The translations under genes and the position numbers were made by a program. From contig CAOKFJ010000043.1 in assembly GCA_948467695.1 (NCBI GenBank), positions 1 through 10,264 of the forward strand: a stretch of 10,264 bases of DNA, given 5' to 3'. Every line of letters begins with the position of its first letter. The stretch's first letter is position 1. Positions 1 through 5,573 of the stretch are shown one piece after another. Below the pieces are notes generated by a model, which searched no databases, was not told the DNA's origin, and saw only the letters and a list, made by a program, of their open reading frames with translations. The stretch is from an uncultured Allobaculum sp. GTDB lineage: Bacteria > Bacillota_I > Bacilli_A > Erysipelotrichales > Erysipelotrichaceae.

Positions 1-2
1 AA

Positions 3-50
3 AAATTCCGCGATATACGGGGGCTAATTAGTCCCGGAATCGCGGAATTT
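3..50. terminator. Large imperfect hairpin at the left edge
   Basis: A 12-bp perfect arm (AAATTCCGCGAT, 3-14) pairs with 39-50. Inside it a second GC-rich stem (CGGG at 18-21 with CCCG at 33-36) closes over a CTAATTAG core. Five A residues begin the window, so read on the minus strand the stem ends in TTTTT, like an intrinsic terminator. On the plus strand only a weak ATTT follows. It could be a bidirectional terminator for a gene left of the window. An element end is less likely because no second copy is visible here. Confidence 0.5.
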
Positions 51-159
51 ATCGTATAGAAGTTCTGCAGTCAGAGGGTCTGTGAGCAGTCGGCAGGAAT
101 AATCGGCAGAAGATTCTGACGTATGGCAAATACGAGAGGGTAAGTGTTTAGAGGCTCAA

Positions 160-164
160 GGGAG
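160..164 (+). promoter_or_regulatory. Ribosome-binding site of the alpha/beta hydrolase
   Basis: GGGAG lies eight bases before the ATG at 173. No convincing -35/-10 pair was found between 51 and 159. Confidence 0.6.
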
Positions 165-172
165 ATGGTTGC

Positions 173-1252
173 ATGAAAATGAAAAAATGGATGTGGAGAC
201 TGATTGGATTTGGCATTCTTGCCATTCCGTTTATCATCGCCTTCCAGTCGACGACCTGGGCGCTGATCCTGGTTCTTCTTGAAGTGATCGGTCTTGCAGG
301 ACTGGTGTTTCTGCTTGATTTTGCGACGTTCAACACACAGGTTCCCTGGGGAATTCCCGCTGTGATTCATGCCAATGATATGAAGCATCTGCGCAATGAC
401 GACAGGGAATACATGGAATGGATCGAGCGCGAGGGCGAACATCTGTATGTGGAAGAGAAGAAGGGCTTTGTTCAGCAGGCAGTCTACCTGGAGCATCCAA
501 ATCCAAAAGGTCTGGTGTATTTGTGCCATGGTTATGGCGATTACGGCTGCCAGAGCGTCGCACTTCCTGCCAGACGGTTTTATGAAGCGGGATATTCCAT
601 CTTCCTGCCTCGTTCGAGAGGATTCGGATCGAAAGACGGTCACTGGACAACCATGGGCGTACTCGAAAGAGGCGATCATATCGAGTGGCTTGAGCGCATC
701 TCAAAACGTTTTCCCTATGCCGATATCTATCTGTATGGCGTAAGCATGGGGGCTGCAAGCGTAATGAATCTCTGCGACTATGAGAACAGCCAGATCCGGG
801 GAATTATCGAAGACTGCGGCTATCTTTCGCTTGCCGATCAGCTGAGCCACTCCATGACGGTCGTCATCGGGGCGGACCAGTTTCCTCTCTATCCGCTTAC
901 GCGTCTTCTAGTGGGCTTCTATCCCGGTTTTGATATGCACGGCATGGATGTGCGCGAAAAACTCGGACGCAGTCTGTATCCGCTGATCGCTTTTCATGGC
1001 AGGCAGGACGATTTTGTGCCTTTTGAAAATCTTGAACTTGTTAAGCGTTATGCCGGGAAGCATCTTGAAGAAGCTATAGCGGTCGATCAGTGCGTACATT
1101 GCCAGAGCTATCTGAAAGACCAGGCGTATTTTTCTAAGATTGAGCAGTTTATGGCGCGCCACGCGTCGAGCGCAAAAGCGAAATCAGACGAATATCATTC
1201 AGACGAGTACAATGAAGAAGACAAAAACAGCCTCATAGAATGGAGTGAATGA
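173..1252 (+). CDS. Membrane-anchored alpha/beta hydrolase (serine hydrolase)
   Basis: A 359-residue predicted serine hydrolase of the alpha/beta-hydrolase fold, acting on an unknown ester, amide or peptide-like substrate. Residues 9-24 and 28-50 are two hydrophobic stretches that should anchor the N-terminus in the membrane. The hydrolase domain runs from about 100 to 330: oxyanion loop HGYGDYG at 119-125, nucleophile elbow GVSMGAAS with Ser191, acid Asp279 in HGRQDDFVP, and His309 in a segment that fits the usual catalytic-His and SY pattern. The catalytic His is flanked by Cys307 and Cys310, a minor oddity. The last 30 residues are acidic, polar and probably unstructured. The start is set by GGGAG at 160-164; a second in-frame ATG follows at 179. 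The stop lies one base before the C69 peptidase start, so the two are probably co-translated. The fold is clear; the substrate is not. Confidence 0.9.
   Translation: MKMKKWMWRLIGFGILAIPFIIAFQSTTWALILVLLEVIGLAGLVFLLDFATFNTQVPWGIPAVIHANDMKHLRNDDREYMEWIEREGEHLYVEEKKGFVQQAVYLEHPNPKGLVYLCHGYGDYGCQSVALPARRFYEAGYSIFLPRSRGFGSKDGHWTTMGVLERGDHIEWLERISKRFPYADIYLYGVSMGAASVMNLCDYENSQIRGIIEDCGYLSLADQLSHSMTVVIGADQFPLYPLTRLLVGFYPGFDMHGMDVREKLGRSLYPLIAFHGRQDDFVPFENLELVKRYAGKHLEEAIAVDQCVHCQSYLKDQAYFSKIEQFMARHASSAKAKSDEYHSDEYNEEDKNSLIEWSE
1242..1245 (+). promoter_or_regulatory. Ribosome-binding site deciding the C69 peptidase start
   Basis: GGAG inside the end of the hydrolase gene is eight bases before ATG 1254. 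It overlaps the alternative GTG at 1245 and so cannot serve that codon. Confidence 0.7.
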
Positions 1253-1253
1253 T

Positions 1254-2726
1254 ATGGCTTGTACAACAATTCTTGCAGGCAAAAAAGCAACCTGCGACGG
1301 CGCGACGATGATCGCGCGAAATGACGACAACCCTAACGGAACCTTTACCGTAAAAAAATATCGTGTTGTGTCCCCAGAAGAGCAGCCTAGACTCTACAAA
1401 TCGGTGCTCTCCCATGTCGAGATTCCTCTTCCCGACAATCCCATGCGCTATACCTGCACACCCAACGCTGATCCCTCGATCAAAGGCGTATGGGCGGCTG
1501 CCGGCATTAACGAAGCCAATGTCGCAATGACGGCAACTGAAACCATCACATCGAATGTGCGCGTGCTTGGCGCCGATCCGCTTGTGGAGTACGAACCCGC
1601 ACACGATGGACAGCCGGAAAAAGCCGGCGGTATCGGCGAAGAAGATATCGTCGTTCTCGTTCTGCCCTATATCCGCTCGGCACGCGAAGGCGTAAAGCGT
1701 CTTGGCGCTCTGCTTGAAGAATACGGCACATACGAGATGAACGGCATCGCTTTTGCGGACCGTGATGAGGTGTGGTATCTCGAAACAGTCGGCGGACATC
1801 ACTGGATTGCCAGCCTGCTTCCGGATACATGCTACGCCGTTCTGCCCAACAGCTTCGGAGAAGACAACTTCCATCTTGAAGACGCGCTCTCCAATCAGGA
1901 ACGCTTCATGTGCTCCCCGGATCTGAAAACTTTTATCGATGAGAATCATCTGACGCTTACCGACAACGGAGTCTTCAACCCCCGCCTCGCGTTCGGCAGC
2001 CACAGCGATTCCGACCATGTCTACAACACACCGCGCATGTGGTACGGTCAGCGCTATTTCAACCCGACAACAATCAAATGGGATGGCGAAGACGCGCAGT
2101 TCTCGCCGCTCAGCGACAATATGCCCTGGTATCGCAAACCGGAACATCTGATCACGATCGACGATGTGAAATACGTTCTCTCTTCCACATTCCAGGGAAC
2201 ACCCTATGATTCCTACGGTTCTTCTTCCACCGCAAAACTCTTCCGTCCGATCGGCATCAACCGCACATCGTTCCTTTCTGTTGCGGCGATCCGCGACGAT
2301 GTGCCTGAATCGGCATGCGCGGTCGAATGGTTTACTTACGGATGCAACGTGTACAACGCGCTTGTGCCGCAGTTTACCAATGTGCGCCGCACACCGGATT
2401 ACTTTGCCAATACGACGCTTGAAGTCAGCACCGACAACTTCTACTGGACCAACCGTCTGATCGGCGCGCTCGCTGATCCGCATCACGCTCAGACCATTAT
2501 CCATATCGAGCGTTATCAGGAAAGCGTCGGCGGAAAGGGAAGAGCGTTGGTCAATGAAGCGCTTCGTCATGTGCATGAACATGAAGACGATATCCAGACA
2601 TATCTTGAATCGATCAACCAGCGCATTGCGGATATGGTCAAGAAAGAAACGCTGAAACTGCTCAACGATGTGCTTTACACATCGTCCATGAACATGAAAA
2701 ACAGCTTCATGCGCTCCGACCAGTAA
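1254..2726 (+). CDS. C69-family dipeptidase (Ntn hydrolase, PepD-like)
   Basis: A 490-residue peptidase of family C69, which cleaves dipeptides in the cytoplasm. Its N-terminus MACTTILAGKKAT followed by DGATMIARNDD is the family signature. Members are N-terminal-nucleophile hydrolases in which a Cys exposed by processing is catalytic, here Cys3. The segment ETVGGHHWIA and the following LPNSFGEDNF are further typical stretches. There is no signal peptide, and the length matches the family. I chose ATG 1254 rather than GTG 1245 because it keeps the Cys near the N-terminus and has a well-spaced GGAG. It is the second gene of a tight operon with the hydrolase, one base apart, suggesting linked roles in peptide or amide breakdown. 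A hairpin plus T-tract at 2823-2865 ends the unit. Related genes are named pepD, pepDA or pepDB; which fits best is unclear. Confidence 0.93.
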   Translation: MACTTILAGKKATCDGATMIARNDDNPNGTFTVKKYRVVSPEEQPRLYKSVLSHVEIPLPDNPMRYTCTPNADPSIKGVWAAAGINEANVAMTATETITSNVRVLGADPLVEYEPAHDGQPEKAGGIGEEDIVVLVLPYIRSAREGVKRLGALLEEYGTYEMNGIAFADRDEVWYLETVGGHHWIASLLPDTCYAVLPNSFGEDNFHLEDALSNQERFMCSPDLKTFIDENHLTLTDNGVFNPRLAFGSHSDSDHVYNTPRMWYGQRYFNPTTIKWDGEDAQFSPLSDNMPWYRKPEHLITIDDVKYVLSSTFQGTPYDSYGSSSTAKLFRPIGINRTSFLSVAAIRDDVPESACAVEWFTYGCNVYNALVPQFTNVRRTPDYFANTTLEVSTDNFYWTNRLIGALADPHHAQTIIHIERYQESVGGKGRALVNEALRHVHEHEDDIQTYLESINQRIADMVKKETLKLLNDVLYTSSMNMKNSFMRSDQ

Positions 2727-2756
2727 AACGCACCGACAAAACAGAAAAACCATAGA

Positions 2757-2783
2757 TCAAAAAACAGGATGGAAAATCCTGTT
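2757..2783 (-). terminator. Minus-strand intrinsic terminator
   Basis: AACAGGAT (2763-2770) pairs with ATCCTGTT (2776-2783) around a five-base loop. Read leftwards, the stem is followed by a T-tract made by the A-run at 2757-2762. On the plus strand no T-run follows. It would stop leftward transcription before it enters the C69 gene. Confidence 0.6.
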
Positions 2784-2822
2784 GCGCAATACAGAATCGT
2801 CATATACAAAACAGATTTCTTT

Positions 2823-2865
2823 ATGCACCTTGGATAATGCAGATATGTCCGAGGTGCATTTTTTT
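2823..2865 (+). terminator. Terminator of the hydrolase-C69 operon
   Basis: ATGCACCT (2823-2830) pairs with AGGTGCAT (2852-2859). The stem extends through a T-G wobble and GGA/TCC to 12 pairs, with a 13-base loop, and runs into seven T residues at 2859-2865. It lies about 95 bases past the C69 stop. Confidence 0.8.
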
Positions 2866-2957
2866 CTATGCGGGAATCGGGTTTTCAAAAGAGAAGCGGT
2901 GCAGGGAAAGGTCAAAAGAATCTGCGGCACGAAGAACTGCATGAATAAGGGAAACAG

Positions 2958-2987
2958 AAAAACGGGGAAGACTTTTCGTCTTCCCCG
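2958..2987 (-). terminator. Strong minus-strand intrinsic terminator with no intact gene upstream
   Basis: CGGGGAAGAC (2963-2972) pairs perfectly with GTCTTCCCCG (2978-2987) around a five-base loop. Read leftwards, the stem is followed by TTTTT (A-run 2958-2962). trpB2 already has its own terminator 700 bases earlier, so this one probably belongs to a separate minus-strand transcript from about 3000-3690. Confidence 0.75.
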
Positions 2988-3112
2988 GTCAGGGTCTGGA
3001 TATCTGTTGATTGTGTGCAGGCGATCTGCAGGCCGGCTTTCTGTTCCCTGTTTGTTGTCCGTTGCGCCATCAGGTCTTCGCCCTAGGCCGGCTCTTGATT
3101 TTGAACAGTTCA

Positions 3113-3670
3113 GCTTCCTTTGTTCTTTTCAGCTTCAGCTTCCTCCAGTGTTACCGGTAAGAATCCCTGCTTGAATTGTATTGCTTACGGGCTTTCTTCC
3201 GTCTGTTTCGCACGTTTGGAACTTGACGAGATATTGTGCTTTATCTTTGCTCCTGCCTTAAGCAGCTCTTCCGGATCTGTTTCAGATTTCTTTGACGCCC
3301 GCTGTTCTTTTCGTATCGAACGATGCTCTTTTTTAAGGAGCTTTAGTGGAGCGGCTTCGCCTTTCCGGCTGCTGCACGGATGCTGTGACCTTCGTCCAAT
3401 AACTCCGGTCGCTTGAAGAGAGTGCCTGTTTAGTTTTCGTTTCTTGAAATCAGGAGAGATGATTTTAACGTCTTGTCTGACGCGCCTGTGATATCCTCCT
3501 TTACCCTGTTTTTTGGAATTCAGCTTTCGCTGTCTTCCTGCACCCATAGAATACCAGACTATTTCAAGGACAGAAGAGGCTTGTCCGTATTGGACGCTAA
3601 GGTGTCCGTGTTGGTTTTTGAGATCGTTTCGCAGGGAAATCAGGTGTCTTCTGCCATGTTTTTTTCTTCG
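3113..3670 (-). pseudogene. Possible decayed minus-strand gene (basic protein fragments)
   Basis: I do not recognise this. One minus-strand frame is open from about 3672 to a TAA at 3185-3187; its only ATG, at 3547, has no ribosome-binding site and would give 120 residues, very rich in Lys and Arg. Past that TAA the same frame continues for 24 codons (AIQFKQGFLPVTLEEAEAEK and four more residues) to a TGA. Another minus-strand frame has a plausible piece around 3340-3420 (LFKRPELLDEGHSIRAAAGK). A strong AAAGGAGG near 3494-3501 has no usable start codon after it. The early part uses AGA, AGG and GGA codons unlike neighbouring genes; the later part looks more native. Fragments in shifted frames, a stranded ribosome-binding site and a terminator at 2958-2987 fit a gene broken by frameshifts and a stop. 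A non-coding transcript or pure chance remain possible. Confidence 0.3.
3582..3614. repeat. Tandem 12-bp direct repeat with 21-bp period
   Basis: TGTCCGTATTGG (3582-3593) and TGTCCGTGTTGG (3603-3614) differ at one base and start exactly 21 bp apart, two helical turns. The first copy also forms a small inverted repeat GTCC-GTATT-GGAC. The spacing suggests two binding sites on one DNA face, but two copies is thin evidence. Confidence 0.4.
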
Positions 3671-3698
3671 CTATGCCGTATGGACAGCTGCACGAACG

Positions 3699-3728
3699 AA
3701 AAACCAGAGCGCTTTTGAGCGCTCTGGT
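3699..3728 (-). terminator. Terminator of trpB2
   Basis: ACCAGAGCGCT (3703-3713) pairs perfectly with AGCGCTCTGGT (3718-3728) around a four-base loop. Read on the minus strand it is followed by TTTTT. It lies about 60 bases past the trpB2 stop. Confidence 0.88.
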
Positions 3729-3786
3729 CGTTTTGAAATATATTTTTCGATGTAATTCTGCTGAATTTTCCGCAGCGAAATTTCGA

Positions 3787-5172
3787 TTATTTTTTGTTTA
3801 CAGGAATGGCGTCGAGAGAATCCAGACCGGGTTTGAGTTCTTCATCAGTGGGAATGTAGTCCTGCATTTCTCCATTGTTGAATTTCTCGTATGCATACAG
3901 ATCGAAATAGCCGGTGCCGGTCAGACCGAAAAGGATGGTCTTTTCTTCGCCGGTCTCTTTGCATTTGAGCGCTTCGTCGATGGCTACGCGAATCGCATGG
4001 GAACTTTCGGGAGCGGGAAGAATACCTTCGACGCGCGCAAACATTTCTGCGGCTTCGAATACGGAAGTCTGTTCAACGGAGCGGGCTTCCATGAGGCCTT
4101 CATGATACAGCTCGGAAAGAACCGAGTTCATGCCGTGATAGCGCAGACCGCCGGCGTGGTTGGCGGAAGGGATGAATCCGGAACCAAGCGTGCACATCTT
4201 GGCCAGCGGAGTCACCATGCCGGTATCGCAATAGTCATAGGCGTATTTTCCGCGGGTGAGGGAAGGACAGGATGCGGGTTCGACGGCGATGAATTTGTAG
4301 TCCTGTTCGCCGCGAAGCATCTGACCCATAAACGGAGAAATCAGACCGCCGAGGTTCGATCCGCCGCCGGCGCAGCCGATGATGATATCGGGGACGACAT
4401 TGTATTTGTCGAGGGCAGCTTTGGCTTCCAGACCTATGATGGACTGGTGCAGCAGAACCTGGTTGAGCACGCTTCCAAGCACGTAGCGGTAGCCGTCGGT
4501 TTTGGTGGCGACTTCAACCGCTTCGGAAATGGCGCAGCCAAGCGACCCGGATGTGCCGGGATGTTCTTCAAGGATCTTGCGTCCGATTTCCGTTGTAGCG
4601 CTAGGTGAGGGAGTGACGTTCGCACCGTATGTGCGCATGACTTCACGGCGGAACGGTTTCTGTTCATAGGAGCATTTCACCATGTATACATTGCACTCAA
4701 GATCGAGATAAGCGCATGCCATGGAAAGAGCTGTACCCCACTGACCGGCGCCGGTTTCAGTGGTTACACCGCGAAGCCCCTGCTTTTTGGCGTAGTAAGC
4801 CTGAGCGATGGCGGAGTTGAGTTTATGCGAACCGGATGTGTTGTTGCCTTCGAATTTGTAGTAGATCTTGGCGGGTGTTTCGAGTTTTTTCTCCAGACAG
4901 TACGCGCGCACTACAGGGGAGGGGCGGTACATTTTATAGAAATCGAGGATTTCCTGCGGAATGGGAATCTCGCGGTTGTCGTTGTCGAGTTCCTGCGCAA
5001 CGAGTTCTTCGCAGAATACTTCGCCGAGCTCTTCGGCTGTCATGGGTTCGAATGTTTTGGGATTGAGCAGCGGCGCCGGTTTGATCGGCATATCCGCGCG
5101 GACGTTGTACCAGGATTTGGGAAGTTCGTCTTCAGAGAGATAGATCTTGTAGGGAATGACTTGTTCAGACAT
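3787..5172 (-). CDS. trpB: Tryptophan synthase beta chain, TrpB2 type
   Basis: A 461-residue PLP enzyme of the TrpB2 lineage, which condenses indole with serine to give tryptophan in the cytoplasm. Visible marks: RPSPVVRA at 83-90, PLP-binding Lys117 in GSHKLN, catalytic Glu139 in TETGAGQWG, the glycine-rich phosphate loop GCAGGGSN at 266-273, and a C-terminal GLTGTGYFD. The N-terminal extension of about 80 residues and the overall length, greater than the roughly 400 of classical TrpB, mark type 2. ATG 5172 is preceded by AAAGGAG at 5179-5185. The frame stays open further upstream, but that extension would run through the promoter. No trpA or other trp genes adjoin, so it may act alone on salvaged indole; some TrpB2 proteins have been proposed to do this or to deaminate serine. 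It has its own promoter, palindrome and terminator. Confidence 0.95.
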   Translation of the reverse strand: MSEQVIPYKIYLSEDELPKSWYNVRADMPIKPAPLLNPKTFEPMTAEELGEVFCEELVAQELDNDNREIPIPQEILDFYKMYRPSPVVRAYCLEKKLETPAKIYYKFEGNNTSGSHKLNSAIAQAYYAKKQGLRGVTTETGAGQWGTALSMACAYLDLECNVYMVKCSYEQKPFRREVMRTYGANVTPSPSATTEIGRKILEEHPGTSGSLGCAISEAVEVATKTDGYRYVLGSVLNQVLLHQSIIGLEAKAALDKYNVVPDIIIGCAGGGSNLGGLISPFMGQMLRGEQDYKFIAVEPASCPSLTRGKYAYDYCDTGMVTPLAKMCTLGSGFIPSANHAGGLRYHGMNSVLSELYHEGLMEARSVEQTSVFEAAEMFARVEGILPAPESSHAIRVAIDEALKCKETGEEKTILFGLTGTGYFDLYAYEKFNNGEMQDYIPTDEELKPGLDSLDAIPVNKK

Positions 5173-5178
5173 GTGGTT

Positions 5179-5185
5179 CTCCTTT
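5179..5185 (-). promoter_or_regulatory. Ribosome-binding site deciding the trpB2 start
   Basis: AAAGGAG on the minus strand lies six bases before ATG 5172. It argues against the longer in-frame starts upstream, which have no comparable site. Confidence 0.8.
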
Positions 5186-5335
5186 CCTGATGCCGCCTGT
5201 ATCTGCAGTGATGGATGATCGTTTACCGATGGCACGAGACTGCCAGGGGTTCGGCAATCGCCTGACAAAGCCACGCAAATAGCGCAAGGCTGCGGCGCTG
5301 TGCAAGGCAGGGCGGTATCAAAGAATATCCTTTTC

Positions 5336-5364
5336 CTTATATCAAAGTCGAAAACCGTTCGCAA
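5336..5364 (-). promoter_or_regulatory. Candidate sigma-70-type promoter of trpB2
   Basis: Minus-strand -35 TTGCGA (5359-5364) and -10 TATAAG (5336-5341), 17 bases apart. Matches to consensus are four and five of six. Transcription would begin near 5329. Confidence 0.55.
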
Positions 5365-5370
5365 ACGGTT
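5353..5370. promoter_or_regulatory. 18-bp palindrome over the trpB2 -35 box (operator candidate)
   Basis: AACCGTT (5353-5359), a four-base spacer and AACGGTT (5364-5370) form a perfect dyad. The -35 hexamer sits in its centre, where a bound repressor would block RNA polymerase. The binding protein is unknown. Confidence 0.5.
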
Positions 5371-5472
5371 ACTGAAAACAAAATGATTTGTTTCATTATT
5401 TGCATGAAAGCGGAATGGATCGCCTGTATACAATGCAAAAGGATATTCGTTCAGATTCAGTGAATAGTATGC

Positions 5473-5515
5473 GGGAAATAAAAACCGGCAGAAGAATCAA
5501 GGTTCTTCTGCCGGT
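5473..5515 (-). terminator. Terminator of the purF-like gene
   Basis: ACCGGCAGAAGAA (5484-5496) pairs perfectly over 13 bp with TTCTTCTGCCGGT (5503-5515) around a six-base loop. On the minus strand it is followed by TTTTTATTT. It lies about 60 bases past the stop and separates this gene from trpB2. Confidence 0.9.
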
Positions 5516-5573
5516 GAAAGTAGTAAATGTTCGTCAAAGCGTATCGAGAGGTATGGAGATATCCGCTGGACGA

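Larger units (their letters stand above)
2727..3786. other. 1-kb interval without an intact gene
   Basis: The stretch between the C69 gene and trpB2 holds a minus-oriented hairpin terminator (2757-2783), the plus-oriented terminator of the C69 operon (2823-2865), a second minus-oriented terminator (2958-2987), a purine-rich minus strand with broken reading frames (about 3110-3670), a tandem repeat (3582-3614) and the trpB2 terminator (3699-3728). The plus-strand open frames here run across terminators and lack ribosome-binding sites, so I do not call them. I recognise no structured RNA family: no tmRNA, RNase P, SRP or T-box signatures. Confidence 0.6.
5173..5480 (-). other. trpB2 upstream region and leader
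   Basis: About 310 bases between the purF-like terminator and trpB2. It holds the promoter at 5336-5364 and, below it, a predicted leader of about 157 bases. The leader contains small stems (for example TGGCA with TGCCA around 5240-5255 and AGCGC with GCGCT around 5280-5298) and no ATG. I see no T-box sequence, no tryptophan-rich leader peptide and no T-tract hairpin, so classical attenuation is not supported. Confidence 0.45.

Noticed and set aside
1245..1253. GTG start for the C69 peptidase
   Set aside because: It overlaps the GGAG that serves ATG 1254 and has no ribosome-binding site of its own.
1233..2753. 506-codon open frame antisense to the C69 peptidase
   Set aside because: It mirrors the coding frame of a clear C69 gene, has no recognisable domain, and is rich in Cys, His and Arg as antisense shadows are.
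2782..3174. 130-codon plus-strand open frame
   Set aside because: It runs through two terminator hairpins, has no ribosome-binding site, and has a composition unlike neighbouring proteins.
3673..4608. 311-codon plus-strand open frame over trpB2
   Set aside because: Antisense shadow of trpB2 that also crosses its terminator.
5173..5335. T-box or trp attenuator before trpB2
   Set aside because: No conserved T-box antiterminator sequence, no run of Trp codons after a start codon, and no T-tract hairpin in the leader.
5173..5433. N-terminal extension of trpB2 by 87 codons
   Set aside because: It would include the promoter and palindrome, lacks a ribosome-binding site and exceeds the family length. 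AAAGGAG before ATG 5172 is decisive.
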